Notes: generated from the letters alone by a model not told the origin. A DNA stretch of 64,000 bases from Dermatemys mawii (GCA_007922305.1 ML677326.1:52650453-52714452), one strand, 5' to 3'. Shown: positions 48,661 to 62,326, numbered from the stretch's first letter. Translations and numbers: made by a program.

Positions 48661-51224
48661 CTTGGTACCTGGAAAGTAGCTACAGAAAACCCTTACCATC
48701 TCCAGAACAGAAAGATCTGTCTGTTCTCATTAACCTTCCCAAACATGGCCTAAAAATACTTTACTACACGCACCTTCTTAGTGTCTTAGAAGGCTAACAG
48801 AAGAGCACAGTCCTTGGACTAATCACATTTTTATAATTTATAACTCAGATAGCACAGTGATGAGTGAATCTTGATAGCTAAAATCTCCCTCTTGGGATGC
48901 TGCCACACCAATCTGCAGCACTTGCCCCACACACATCTTCAAAAAATTCCTGTAAACACCTCAAAAGGGAGTATAGTCTGAAAAGAGATGGGAAGTGTCA
49001 GGGCAATGCTTAAGTACTATGTGTGCTATCAGGAAAAAACAAAAACAAAAAAAAACCCACCTCCAACTTCTTGCACAAAACTGATAGTAAACTAATGCTG
49101 CCTTAACTTTTAAACTGTTAACTCTGTAAAGTACTTTTAAACATAAAAGATACAGTACAAAGCTGAGGATTTTTATTTTGTTTTCAGATTATAATATTCC
49201 TTTTATAAAAACAGCAGTGACTGTCACATTTTTATCAGCTCTAAAGATAGCATGTTATATCCTTTACTTATTAATCTTTTATTTCCAGATTTATACTATA
49301 GAAATTTTCTGTAGGTTAGGATTTTTTTCATTAGATCTCCTTTCACAAGAAAGTGGTAATTCAAGTTTTCATCCTGGGGAAATCTAGTAATTCAGTTTAA
49401 TGAAAATAAGCTAGCACAAGGAAGCTACAACTGTAGACTTTTGAAACCTGGGACATATGTAAACACATGGGTGAGAAATTTGCATTATTAAATATGGTTT
49501 GAAATAAGTTAAAGATTAAATGTGATCATAATTATTTACCAATGACTTCCACCATCATTAGCCAGATTTTCAAAGATGCTGCACTCTAGCAGCTCACATT
49601 GTGTTTAATGGGATTTGCCAGTTCTCAGGTGCTCTGAAAATCAGGGAGTTCAGGAAACCTCAAATTAATGAAAGTCACTCTCAAGGTATTACAGCTGGTT
49701 TTGTAGCAGGATGAAGGCCATCAGTAAATGTGAAAAGCAGAACAGCTAGAGATTTTTGGAAGAGGTCCTATGTGTAGCCACTACATTTCATAGGACTTAT
49801 CAAATCATTAAATCAGCCTCATTATCACAATGAGCCAGAGGCTTTGCAACAGTGAGCTACTAGGGGCAGCGCCTATAGCACAAGTATTTAGGGCCAGTGA
49901 TCTTACCATAAAATGTAATGAATTCTTACCATGAATTTTAATTTTGAGTTTTATTTACTTTTTGGGAGTCATTACAGTATCAGTAATACTTTAGCTGCCT
50001 ACATCATCTGACAATATATTTGCAGCCTTCTGAAGCAGGAAAACATATACTAGATAGCATCAGCAAAGAAAAGATAGCCTTCCAAAGACTAAGCAAACTA
50101 CCGCTGTAGTGGTGTCAGAATATGTGCTGGCAGCCTTACAAACATCATTAGACATATTCAGTTCCCTGGGACATTCTAGTAGCACTCTGCACTCCTGTAT
50201 GTCAAACTAGAATGCCTTCAGATAGATACTGCATGCAGTGCCATTCTATATCCTTTTCCTCCTTGTGCAGCAGTACAAACAATGGCAGAATTTAGCAAGA
50301 AGCAGCACTGGGACATGATTACCGTTCCAGAATTCTCTGTGTAGCCCCAGACCCAGTCCCAGGGGCAGGTTAGAGCAGGCCCCAGGGACAGACTGACAGC
50401 TGATATTAGCTGGAATACAGCATGGTCAGATCACATCTCCTGCCCCATCATACTTGGTTAACCATGAACTGGTGGTTTGGCAGTCATCCACAGCAGATAT
50501 ATGTTCACTGTGGGACTCCCTCACACCTGGAGAATTTGCAGCTACGGGGATGCAGTCTAAGGCACACAAAGGGAGTGGAATGGCACACACAACCTGCTCT
50601 TCTGCACTGAGCACATGCCAAATATTTACTCAAAAAAGAGATCATTCCTGTATGCTAGTGGTTACAGGTAGTACAAGCAGAATTGGGAAAGCATTTCTCT
50701 TTTATTCTTTGTTCCAGTGAATTAGGAATGAATTGCTGCTATGACCTTTTCCAAATGCCCGAGCAACATATTGGTATATCCTTGGTTTCTTCTTCATTCT
50801 CTTATGGAGACACATTCATTTCCACTTGAATATTTCATGTATTTTGCTCCAGAGTTATTGAATATGTAGCTCCTAGTTTCATAATTACTTTATTCAATAC
50901 TACATGACGGAGGAGTTAACAAATGAATAGATCTGCAATTGACTCCGATGTGTGAGTATTTCACACCATGGTTGTAGCATGGAGGATTATATGTCATTCA
51001 TTATTTTATATGAATATAATTTATTGTTTTATATCAGCTCCACTCCTCACCCCTCCACAACTGATTTCTTCTCCAAACAAAACAAACACACTCTTTCAAT
51101 CGCTTCCACTATGGAAGTTTCTCCATATTTCTAATTCCTTTTTTCAACTAAAACTGAAACACCAGCTATTTCTGCAGTACCTATTTTAGAGATGGGATAA
51201 TGTCAATTTATCCCATCCCGATAT
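48661..51224. other. No gene; one palindromic MITE relic
   Basis: Positions 49562-49645 begin 'ccagattttcaaagatgctg' and end 'caggtgctctgaaaatcagg', which pair as imperfect inverted repeats. This is an old MITE-like fold. The rest has no recognised content. Confidence 0.4.
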
Positions 51225-51615
51225 TGAGACATCCATTTTACCTTTTTGTTGTCTGCTGGCAGTGCCCCTACTTATACAGCCCAAAATGCCTTTAGCCTTC
51301 TTGGCAACAAGGGCACACTGTTGACTCATGTCCAGCTTCTCATCCACTGTAACGCCTAGGTCCTTTTCTGGAGAACTGCTGCCTAGCCATTTGGTCCCTA
51401 GTCTGTAGCAGTGCGTGGGATTCTTCCATCCTAAGTGCAGGACTTTTCACTTGTCCTTGTTGAACCTCATCAAATTTCTTTTGGCCCAATCCTCTAATTT
51501 GTCTAGGTCCCTCTGTATCCTAATCCTACCCTCCAGCGTATCTACCACTCCTATTCACTATTTGCTTTTTGGTGGCTACTCTGCATTGAACAGATGTTTG
51601 GATTGAATCATCCGC
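51225..51615 (-). mobile_element. CR1 LINE fragment, 5' region, antisense
   Basis: Contains 'cagcttctcatccactgtaa', 'tgcaggacttttcacttgtc', 'ttgaacctcatcaaatttct' and 'ggtccctctgtatcctaatc', the antisense of the upstream part of CR1 elements. It has no open frame on the minus strand. Confidence 0.7.
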
Positions 51616-51699
51616 AATAACTATTGATCTTTTTCATGAAGGGTTCATTAATTTAGAACCCATGTGTATGTGTAGTTCAGATTATTCTACCAAAAATAC

Positions 51700-51965
51700 A
51701 TTCATCATATATAATTTCATCTGCCACCATGCTGCTAATTTGCCTACCTATGTTAGATCCCTCTCAAATTCCTCATAGTTTTCTCTAGCCTTGACCAATC
51801 TAAATAATTGTACATAATATGCAAATTTGCCACCTCACTATTCACCACTTTTTCCAAATAATTAATAAATATATTAAATAATACTGACTATATAGTCAAC
51901 CTTGGTATACCCCTCTGCTTACCCTCTTGAATGTTAAAAACTATTCCTCTAGTATGACTAGATAC
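51700..51965 (-). mobile_element. Second CR1 fragment, antisense, different subfamily
   Basis: Contains 'tctagccttgaccaatctaa', 'atgcaaatttgccacctcac' and 'aataattaataaatatatta', related to the same CR1 zone as the preceding fragment but from a different copy. The two overlap in element coordinates, so they are separate insertions. Confidence 0.55.
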
Positions 51966-53695
51966 ATAAAAAGACAAAGTCACTACCCTGAAGAGCATAT
52001 AATTCATATTAGATATAAGACAGACAAACAAAAGGGAATGAATGCAGCAGAAGAAAAAAAATCATACTGTTTGGTTTGATTTTGTATGGTTCATACATTG
52101 TTAGTTCTGATTTTTTAAAAAAAATGTTAGTTATATTTTTAGGATTATGTGGTCAAGCACAAGAGCAGGATTAGATAATACCAGAAAGTAGTTTAGCATG
52201 GTGGGAATAACTGAAGGAAGTGAGTTTAAAGGAGGTACATGATGGGTGAATGAGGTTCAAAGGCACATTTTTAAAGTACCATGCAAGTTAAATGCTGCAG
52301 TTAACAGAGTTGTAGGATTTCTCATTGAAAACAGTCAGGTATGTTTGTATTGCTACTTTAAGCAAACTATTCAGTTTTTCTGCTGGATACTTTTTATGGT
52401 TTATTCCTCTCTTGTACTTCTTTACTCCCAGAACGTGCATTGTTTAAATAAGTAATTAACCTTTGTAGTCATCTACTTTTTCTTACCACATTCTGATTTC
52501 TCCTGAACAAATAAGTAGTTTATAAACTTCCTATGAAATAAATTCACAAGTGTATTTCATAAAACTGTAAATAAAAGTCACATTTAAATGTAATAGTAAT
52601 TTCAATGAGCAGAGGGGGTTTGGTTTGGTTTGGTTTGGTTTTTTTAGTGATATTGCTTCCGCATTTAATTGAGTTTCTACACTAATGAATTCAGTTCTTA
52701 AGTTCAGTGGGGAAAAAACTCATCAAGTGTTTTCTATAAATCCATGTAACCAATTCACTGCTTCATGAATCTTTGCCACAGGAACTATGCCTCACATTTC
52801 TGTTATAGTTCAGAAGCAAGTTAGGCCAAAATTTAAATAGTTAAAGGTCACTATTATGTCAGATCTTGAGGCTTGAATGGGTTTTCAATCTTTTTGTTAG
52901 GTGCATATAATTTTATGCACAGGCACGTGCAGATGGTGTAGCTGTACAGAGACCCATGCTTTGCAAAAAGAGTGGTGTGCCCCATGAGAAAATGCAGAAG
53001 ATCGGGCATGAAAACATACATATGGAAGAAGGATGGGGTAATCTGCTAAGACCGATAAGACTCAATCCCGAAAGAAAACCATTTCTTTCCTCTTCCTCAG
53101 GCTCCACCAATCTTAGCTGTTTACACTAAGCTCCTGACATGCTGCTTGTCGGTAAAGAACACAGAGAAAGCTCCTTGTTCATGTAAGCACAGTAAACAGA
53201 ACTCTTATCATAGAAGTTCCCTACTCACTCTGCCTGACTGAGCAGGAATCTATCATGTCTGCTCTAAATCTTTGCTCCTTCTGCCAGCTACACATGCTGT
53301 GAGCCTGTCAAAAGTGCAGAAGATTCTCAGACTTTTTTGATAGGCACGTGCACATCTACTACATCCAAACACAGGGATAAAAGCTTCATTTAAGGAAACT
53401 CATTAAAAATAACATGTCAGTTATCACTGACAAATAGGATTTTGTCCATTTCTCTCCTACAACTGGGCAAGAGATCTAAAATACCTTTCAAACTGAGTTT
53501 AACAAGCCTTGTTGAAAGCTATACAAGATTATGAGGATTAATTTAACTAGGCTTTCTTGCTACTAGATGTTCTCTCTGCAATACTCACACACATGTTTTT
53601 TTTCTAAATAAAAAAAAAGATGCACCTCCATACCATCAAAAGAAAGGAGACACATAGACAATGGAAAATATACTATAAAGATGCTATCACTTGCT
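51966..53695. other. No gene; GGTTT microsatellite
   Basis: A short (GGTTT)n run occurs at about 52616-52640. The rest is unassigned. Confidence 0.45.
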
Positions 53696-54085
53696 TATCA
53701 AAAGAAGATCAAGAGTTGACCTGATTATGATGTATAACTGTTTTCATGGGGAGAAAATACTGGGTACTAAAAGGGTCTTTACTCTAATGGACAAAGGCAT
53801 AACAATAAATAATGTCTGGAAGTTAAAGCCAGACAAATTCTAATTAAAAATAAGGCAAGCAGTTTGAACAGTGAACGTGGTTAAGCACTGTAACAAATTA
53901 CTAAGAGAAGTGATTGATTTTTGAGCTCTTGAAATCTTCAAATGGAGATTAGATGTTTTCTGAAAGATATGCTTTAGGCAGGCGTCAGCTATTGGACTTT
54001 GTATATGAGTAACTGGATGAGATTCTATACCCTGAGTTATACAGGAGGTCAGATTAGATGGCCTAATGGTCTTTTGTGCCCTTAA
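53696..54085 (+). mobile_element. CR1 LINE 3' end
   Basis: Final coding and 3' UTR of a CR1: 'ctaatggacaaaggcataac', 'tctggaagttaaagccagac', 'gttatacaggaggtcagatt' and 'agatggcctaatggtctttt', ending near 'aaaatctattactca'. Heavily 5'-truncated. Confidence 0.75.
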
Positions 54086-54209
54086 AATCTATTACTCATT
54101 TTAGAAGTCCTCAGAATATTTTCCAGTAAAAGAACAGTTGGAACGAGTTTGCTAAATATCTACTAGTATATATGAGACTGGTTATATATGATTATGAGAT
54201 GGTTTCAAC

Positions 54210-54526
54210 AAAGTCTCCTGCCTTGAAAAATGTTTCAAAACTGTCAATGGTTCGACATTTTCTAAATGAGAACAATTTGTTTTTCCATTTTGAAACTACT
54301 TTATTTCAAAATTTAAGCTAATTAGACTCAAAAAAGGTTGAAAAAAGGTTGAAATAAAAACAAAACATTTCAAAATTATTGAAATGCAATGATTCATCCC
54401 AAACTAAAATTGTTTTCAGTTTTGCAATTCATGAACATTTGTTGAGATTTCTACTTTTTGAGATGGTAAGAAATGTCAAACTTTGAAATATTTGTGGGAT
54501 GGTGAAACCACTGCCCACCCAGCTCT
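54210..54526. repeat. Probable MITE with T/A-rich 'tttcaaaa' interior
   Basis: Dominated by 'tttcaaaa' and its complement in both orientations, with the end 'cacccagctctag'. I associate this ending and interior with a common reptile/bird MITE. The left terminus is unclear. Confidence 0.4.
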
Positions 54527-57500
54527 AGAAGTGAATTAAATATTATGGATTTTGTTCCTATTTACCAAATTATGTGGTCTGCTCTGAACTAAATGGCTAT
54601 TACTTAGCAGCCTACATGTAGATGGGAATTTTGAGGCACTGGAAGAAAATTAATTTTGCACTCAAAGGAAATAGAATCTCAAGAAATAGACAGACAAGCA
54701 TGTGAAATGCAATTCTGAATAGGAAAATGTAAAGTATCAAAATTGGATGAGCATGTTCAGAAATAATCAAGGGCCCAATCCTGCAAAACTCTTATGCACA
54801 TGCATAATTTTAAACTTGGGAGCACTCCTTTTAAAATAAATAAATTAATCATGTGCTTAGTTACATACCTGTGGAAGTGTCTTGCTTGATCAGGGTCCTA
54901 TTGCAGCAATTGTATCTGGCTGCCTGAAGAGGCATAGTTAGATCAGTTCAAGAGGCAGTCTTTTTTTGAAAAATATATCCATGTCAAGTTCTGTTATAAG
55001 GCAGGAAAAATAATTTTATCACATTACCAAATCATGATTTTTTTAATGTAAATGAAATTGATTGAAACTGCTTCTAAAAATATGTTGAAAAAATGGCAAT
55101 TAAGAAGTGTTTCAGTTCACATCTGAATAGAGGAAAATGTTTTCTTCAGTTTCAGGGGAGGTGGAGGTTGAAAATAACATAAAACATACTTGGTTTAAGC
55201 TATTTCTTAGTTTCCAAATTGCAGAAACACAATGGAAGAAAACCTTGTTTTCTCAGTATGTGAGTTTGAATTGCCAAAATTTCTACCAAAACTAACAATT
55301 GAGAAAATTAAGCAAAGCTGTGTAGGTTCTTATATTACTATCCCAATTACACAGAATATCTATTAAAGTGGGGCTAATTGCTGTGTATTTTAGCACTGTT
55401 CTGACTACCTGTGAATAATGAACAATACTGACTTATGAACTATAGTGATATAGCTTTTATTTGTGAATCATTTTTCTACTATTCAGCCAATTCTACTCCC
55501 AGGTCCATCTTAGCCAGCTTTCAATGAACTCGGAAAACCTTTTATATTAATAATAAAGATATTTTATATTGGTGCCTGAACAAGTCAACAAAGGAACAAA
55601 TATTGTAAACCGAAGAAGTGAAATATTTACCTTAAACAGAACAGATCTCTTAACATTGTGCAGGACACACTTGAATGCTGATACTGATTAATTGTGAAGT
55701 TAACTCGAGCAGGTGCCATAGAATGTTTAACTGGTGCCTGGCGTTGTCATAGCAACCAAGGATACAAGCATTGAATGTATCTTTTGATTTTAATTATAAA
55801 GTGGAAGGCCAGTCTGGGGACAGAATCTGACTTGTATAGAGAGAGGTTACTCAGGCTTAGGAACTCTGGGAGTTGGATTACATTTTCAAAAGAGAGTAGT
55901 GCACCTAGGCTAAAGGATGAATTGGGTCTAAGTCTGGATAATCCAACTGTTTGAACCCAGCGAGATAAGGGATGAAAACTGTATGCCTTTGGCTCAGTAG
56001 ACTACAGAGGTAGTTGAAGCAAGTGGCGCTGGTAAAAATATCCCCTAACATAGTTAGGGAAATAAGCATTCATCTAGGTTTGACTCAGGCTCCCTTGAAA
56101 ATCCCAGCTATACTATTGAAAAGGTTGTTTTACTTTCCCTGCATTTAATTTCTTTTAAATCCTGTTTCTTTATCTTATGAGAATTATTTTTGAAAGCCTG
56201 GTTCATTTTTACTCTTTCCAAAATTGTGTATATTTAGCTGAACATTTTGCTAGACTTGTTATTTATCTTAATTTTTTCCATCAGCTTGTGGTTGCTGTTT
56301 TCAGTCACTAACAATGTAATTATGATGGGTGTGGGAATCTAAGTTTACTCTGGCCAGCTTCAGAACAAACTAATAAATATTTTAGATGGCGTTCCATGAG
56401 ATGCAAAGTGATAAGAATGCAGAAAAGGGAAGGATGAATGTCAGGAACGCTTTAAAACAAAATCTACCCAGTTACCTTATTTTCACCCAAGTGTGTCTGC
56501 ATTAGAGGCTGTGACATCCCCCTTTTTGTTTGTTTGTTTTGCTTGAAATAGCATAAAAGGTCATATCTGTATTACAGTAAAAGGAAAAAAAATAAATCTT
56601 AGGGCAGACGTCATAGCCATTTTGAAGGGGACAGGCACTGATCTTGTCTATACTGACTGATTCCTTCTTGTTTTAAATTCTGCATTGATGTACCTGTTGG
56701 GAAAGTTTGCCTGGTCTCACCGGTGGTATAAAGATTTTATGAGCACCTAGATTCATAAGTCCTCACATACTGGCTTTAGGTACCAGTATCAACCTCTCAT
56801 TCTGTCGTAGCAAGATAAGGTCCCAGAAGTCAGTGGGTTTATTCAGCCTACAGTAGGACTACAAAATGGCTGCTAACGCTTAAGGTGGTTCACTGTTCTT
56901 GTCCATGAAAGTTTACTCTGATTTAGGGACAGAGGAGCATTCATTGTATAAACACTGAGAACTGTTTGAACTCCTGTGAGGTACTGAAGTGGACTGCTTG
57001 CTCTGGTCTGACCGGCATGCTCCTGTTTGTGAGACACCTCTCTTTGAGTTGCATAGTTGACCTCGACATGTGATGCGGTTACACTGGCTGGTATCCCAGG
57101 CAATGCAGCACATCCTGAGCTTCCCTGTGCACCTGGGCTGCAGGACTAGCCCACACCAGGGGGCGGGGGAGAAGATTCCTTATTATGTCGTCCTGCCCCT
57201 GTACACCAACGTAAGAACCAAGCAGAACCTTGGTAAATTACGGAGTTAAACCTTTGTTGCCATCATTTTACCCAATAATACTGATTAAATTGGTTTTGTA
57301 TTTATACAGTAGGAAATAATAATTTTTAAGTTTAACAGGGCCTATATCAGTATGCCTGAGTGTATATATGTCATGTATGAAAATAACCCCATAGACGATG
57401 CATTACTTAGGACAGAACACTGAGACAAAGATACACTAAAAGTAATTAAGATTTACAAGTTTTACTCAAACTTGATGATGATCTATTTTAATGTACTACA

Positions 57501-59984
57501 ATTTGTGTTTATCTATAGTAGTTAACAGGGCAATCAGGTTTGCTGTAATCAGCTCCGATTTCAGTAGTTTAATATCTTGGCAGTTTTAAAATGGATCAGG
57601 TTAAGGTGCAACTTTTCAGCCTGTTGGGGAAATGTTGTTACCAAATATGGCTTGAATCTGTTAAGTCATTTATCAGATAGAATGCTGCCAAAAATATGGA
57701 TTCAAAACTATAGATTATAAAAAAAAATGTAACCAGATATTCCCTAAATCAGACTACATCCATTTGGTAATTAAAGAATTTTGAACCAGCTAAGATATTT
57801 AACTATGAAATGTGTGTGTTTTTTTAAAGCATACTCAACTACATTTTGATAACATTCCTTCTGATGAGAACACTCAGATTGCAATGAATGGGACAAATGT
57901 TTAGGGACACTTTAGTGGGAATTTGTGTAGCTATATGTTATTGAATAGGAATGTCTTCACACACACCTATATGCTGTCTGCCCACATGATGCACATGTGG
58001 GGCCTGATCTGATTACAATGGCAAAACTCCCATTTATTTCAATGGAAGAAGGTCAGGCTCAGGATGCATGGTTGGCTGGTATTGAATATCAGCTTTGTTC
58101 TCTCATCTGAAATTTTTTTACATTTCTCTTAATCTTGAGCTGGACTCTGTGTTATTACAATTTTTTTTTTTTTTGCAAACTATATAATCAGCTATCTTGC
58201 TCCATTCTTAATAATTGTTTAGTGTAAACTCAAACAAAAAAAAACAAAACAGCAGGACAAATAGGGAGCATTACATCACACTGCAAGCAATAATGTTTTT
58301 GTGTGGGGAAACTGTGCCAATAGAACAATGGACAGTCTATCTAATATCTAAATTATCTACACTATGACAATTTGGGAGAAAAAAGGTCTGAATCACATAG
58401 CTCAAATAAGGTTAGTACGGTTATGCCAATTTATACCAGCTGAAGAACTGGCCCAATTTTTTTAGACACCTGCAGTCTGACCCAAAGCTGATTGAAGTCA
58501 TGAATAGACTGTCATTTAGATCAGGGGGCTTTGGGGTAGACTGCTAGTCCTTGCACTGCTGTGCAGGAGACTTCCTGGGGGATTTTATATTTTTACCTCT
58601 AATACACTTCAAATAATTACAGAGTTGCAGGCATTGCTTTGGAAATGTGATGTCTCAGAAAGTTAGCTAGAGAATCAACTAAAATAGATGTAGTCTGTAG
58701 CCACAGGGACTGAGTTTCATTTCAGGAAAACTCTATCAATGAGCATGTTGCCCGAGAGAGGTTTTCAGGATCTGTTCCACAATCATTTAAAAAACAACAA
58801 CGTGCAATGCTCCATCAGTGCCTCTTTCACTAGTCAGTGTTGTGGTAAATATGCAGACATGCATAGTGCTTTGCTACAGTTTCCATTAAAGAGTTCTTAA
58901 ACAGTTGCATCAGATGTTGCTCTGCAATCTGAGAAACTGTTCATGTGGGGAAAAAAAATACAGGTCACAGAAATTGGATGGAAAGTAACAGAAACTGTAC
59001 CTGAACTGACAGTCTGTAACTGGAGAAAAACTAACAAAGAAATCAAATGGAAGAGATTAAAAGAAACTAGATCTTCCTGTGAAAAAACTCCCCCCTAACA
59101 AGATAAAAAAGTAGTCTTTAAAACAGACCTTGTTTTAGACTTCAGCTTCTAATGTTGATCAATCTGCTTACATATATTATTTTCTTACATCTTATCAAAT
59201 CTCTGGTAAACAAATACCTGAGAAACCACTGCGTTGTAACTGTGCCAAACTGAATTTCTTGCTACAAAAAGGTTACTTTACAAATACAAAATCTGTTAAT
59301 CAGTATTCTGCAATTCAGACTTTTTCCTCACCTGTGACAGGAACCAACAACTGAACCAGCACTCTGATCACTTAAATACCAGTTAATTCACTGTGGGCCT
59401 GACTATGCCCAATTAGCAGATTAGAACATGTTAGGGAAGATTTGAGAACTAATAAGACCATCAACGAAGAGGGTAGACAGTATAGGAAGGAAGAGCTGGA
59501 GAGAGAAGTAGGGTAGGGGAGCTACAACCAAAAAAATGTCTCTAGGCTGAGAGATCCCTTTCCCTTGGCAGTGGGCTTAAGAGAAACTCATGCTGTACAT
59601 GTTGTAGTGTATTTATCAGTCAAGGTTGTGGAAGAGCAATGTCAATAGACTATATAGTGGTGTGTAGCAACAGAAAAAGATCTCTGAAAAGTCTGTCTAG
59701 GCAGAGCACAAGACAGGAGCAGGATTTTGCCCTGCCAAAGCCCCCTTAAAATGAACAATTTTTTAAAAAATCCATGACAAGTGGGAGTTTGCTCCTGTGC
59801 TCAAGTCTCCACATTTGACTAGCTGGCATCTAACAAAAATCTTTTTTAATGAAACTTCTCTAAACCAAGTTTTGGCTAACTTTTGATGTTTGAACTTATC
59901 TGAGTATTTTCATGCTTCAGAAATCTAATGATAAATAAATGATTCCAGAGAAGCATAGCGAAAGATACCCAAACACTTTTAAAT
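54527..59984. other. No gene; one palindromic MITE relic
   Basis: Mostly AT-rich and unassigned. Positions 57999-58061 run from 'gggcctgatct' to 'aggtcaggctc' around a 'tttcaatgg' core, the same old MITE class as at 10821, 23057 and 28297. The frames at 56873-57113 are unsupported. A T-run lies at about 58161-58175. Confidence 0.45.
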
Positions 59985-60110
59985 TTAGGAATAAAATGAG
60001 AAGTGAAGCCTGCCAAAATGTACTGACACACCTATGTTAGTGGCTCGCTTATATGGAGTTCTGATAACTTATTCATCATTCTTTAGATCACCTGATTAGC
60101 TAAAATCAGA
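59985..60110 (+). repeat. Unnamed repeat, copy A
   Basis: Shares with 62935-63065 the blocks 'agcctgccaaaatgtac' (60008) and 'ttagatcacctgattagct' followed by 'aaaatcagagatac', in the same order and orientation but with different spacing between blocks. Family unknown to me. Confidence 0.6.
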
Positions 60111-60214
60111 GATACTGGATATGAGAAGCATAAGACAGAAAAAGAATTGTGACCCCCTTCCTGTTCACCATCCCAGTAAGAGATTACTCAAGATAGGGTA
60201 AGTCTGCCTGGTGG

Positions 60215-60335
60215 CTTTTTTGAGAGAAAAGTTGGATGAGGTAATATCTTTTATTGGACCAACTTCTGATGGCAAGAGAGAGCCAGTGTCAAGCTACTCA
60301 GAGCTTTTTTTCCAGTCTGGGCAAGGCACTAAATG
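60215..60335 (-). mobile_element. Penelope-like element 3' end, antisense
   Basis: On the minus strand this reads 'cagaagttggtccaataaaa', then 'gatattacctcatcc', the same 3' UTR family as the element at 30120-30690. Only the terminal region was recognised. Confidence 0.6.
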
Positions 60336-60639
60336 TTTTTTCATGCTGCTTTAGGGGCTGGCCTGAGGTTTCCTCCATTTGCTCTGCATTGTGTACCAAC
60401 TTGTATTCACCTCAGACCAGACCCACTCACACAAACTACCAGGAACAAAGTTGTATTCTGTAAGGATATATAAGATAGAATTACAGTCCAGTGGTATCCT
60501 TCTTTGTACTTGCCTCTACGTTCCCGGCATCAGTATTAAAATTTCCTACTGGGAGGGTAGAGGATACTTTCTGGCAGGAGTCAGGAAGTTCTCCCTGCAT
60601 CTACCTAGTGGAGGTCTGGGATAAAACAGTGGGCCTAGG

Positions 60640-61560
60640 CCCACCTATAATTAAAGGTCCTCTCCCTTAGCCAGGGGAAGAAGCCACTGAATCTGGGCTA
60701 AAAGATATTATGGGGTCACAGATGAAAAAAAATCAAGGACAGAAGTGTAGGTCAGAGAGTAAACATCAGGTGGCTGGAAGGGGACCTCAAGCAGAGCACC
60801 CCCAGCAATGTACACTTCTTCTCAAAGGCATCTAAGAAGTCAGTGGACACTACCCAGAGGAACTCTGCCTGGAGACATGATCTGAGAAGGGAACAGAAAT
60901 AGGCCGCACCATTGCAGGGCACAGACACACACACACACCCTGTTCAGCTTCCTTCTCCTGATATGATGGATAGCCATCTTGACCAGCCCCAGGAGGAGGT
61001 TGACAAGGAGGTCTCGTGACTCTGTGGCCACTGATGAGGTGTGCGAGAATCAGGAGGTGCAGAGAAAAGTGAAGACAGAATCTTACTGAGAGGTTCTGGA
61101 GGAGCTAGAAGAGGGACTGCAACCTGACACACCCTACATAGATGTGCACTAGGGTCTCCCTGTGCCTCAGAAGTGACAGGTGTTCGGAGAGTTTGTGAAC
61201 CATGCCAGGTACACATCCATGCTCAGGGCTCCATGAAGGAACAGCCATCTTATAGCCCCCATGGGCCATGGCACCAGAGTGGAGTAGATTGACCCACTGA
61301 TGTTCCTTGCCCTCCTTGGGTGTCAGCATGTCCCACCACTTGGTGTCAGGGTGGGACATGAGCAGGAGGAACTTGGTGGTGTGAAGCACAAGTGCATACG
61401 GGTGTTTTCTGGCTACAGTTTGGCAGTAGACCAGTGCGATATTGTGCAGCTGCCTTTGCTTGCATGTCAGAGGCAGTTGGAGAGGATTGCGGGGTGAAAT
61501 ATGGCCAGGGAGCACCTTTCTGCAGGACCCTGCTCAAGGAAAGCTTCTCCCAACATATAA
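60640..61560 (-). mobile_element. Tx1-like LINE, C-terminal region, decayed
   Basis: Minus-strand frames 61515-61105 and onwards contain 'ARKHPYALVLHTTKFLLLMS', 'HPDTKWWDML', 'WVNLLHSGAM' and 'RHRETLVHIYVGCVRLQSLF'. These follow the order of the C-terminal part of Tx1-type LINE ORF2 proteins (L1 group) that I recall from turtles, including the 'C..C' region before 'RETLAHVYLEC.RL', where one Cys is lost here. Further frames to 60752 continue the tail ('ESRDLLVNLLLGLVKMAIHH'). Several frameshifts are present. The reverse-transcriptase and endonuclease parts are absent. Confidence 0.65.
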
Positions 61561-61959
61561 CATTTTGTAGTAAACAGCTTGTAGTTCCCACTGCTGCTGC
61601 TGAAACACACTGAACCTTGGGTTACAATATGAACATTTGGGAAGAGCTTCTCTGAGAATTTTCTCAAGGAACCTACTGTCTAGATACTTTCTTTGTCACA
61701 ACATACTGCAAAAGAATAATTGTGTTATTTTTGGAAATGCTCACTAGCACCAGTTCCCACTGATCTCCATGGGAATTAGAACACTCAGCACATGTCAGGA
61801 TTTGCAGGGTCTAATTCTCATGGAAAACAATGTACCACAGCACTGGATGTGGGGGGGAAAATGATTTACCAATGGAAAGCTTGATGAAAAATATTAAAAT
61901 AGCCTAGATTTGATAAACAAATTACCGATCAACTAAATATGTTGCCATACCAACTCTAA

Positions 61960-62326
61960 GAGGCTGGGAGTGGTTGGGGCATTACACAGATTGAATCTAT
62001 TTCCCCATGTTAACTATCCCCCTACTGTTACTCACACATGACTGAAATGGGCCATCCTGATTACCACTGCAAAAGTTTTCTCCTGCTGACAATAGCACAT
62101 CTTAATCAGTTCGTCTCTTAGAGTTGATATGGCAACTTCCGCCTTTTCATGTTACGTATATATAATAATCTTCCTATTGTATGTTCCATTATATGCATGT
62201 GATAAAGTGGGCTGTAGCCCACAAAATCTTATGCCCCAAAAAATGTGCTAATCTCTAAGGTGCCACAAATGGTCCTTGTTCTTTTTGCGGATACAGACTA
62301 ACATGGCTGCTACTCTGAAACTAAAT
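61960..62326 (+). mobile_element. Penelope-like element 3' end
   Basis: Starts in the last coding region ('ggctgggagtggttggggca') and runs through 'gaaatgggccatcctgatta', 'gataaagtgggctgtagccc', 'ctaatctctaaggtgccaca' and 'gcggatacagactaacatgg', ending 'gctgctactctgaaac'. Same family as the element at 12254-13447 but in plus orientation. Confidence 0.8.

Noticed and set aside
56873..57113. Two overlapping minus-strand frames of 66-76 codons
   Set aside because: No domain, no exon signals and mutual overlap in different frames.
60925..60940. CA run as a microsatellite of note
   Set aside because: Only a few units long; not unusual.
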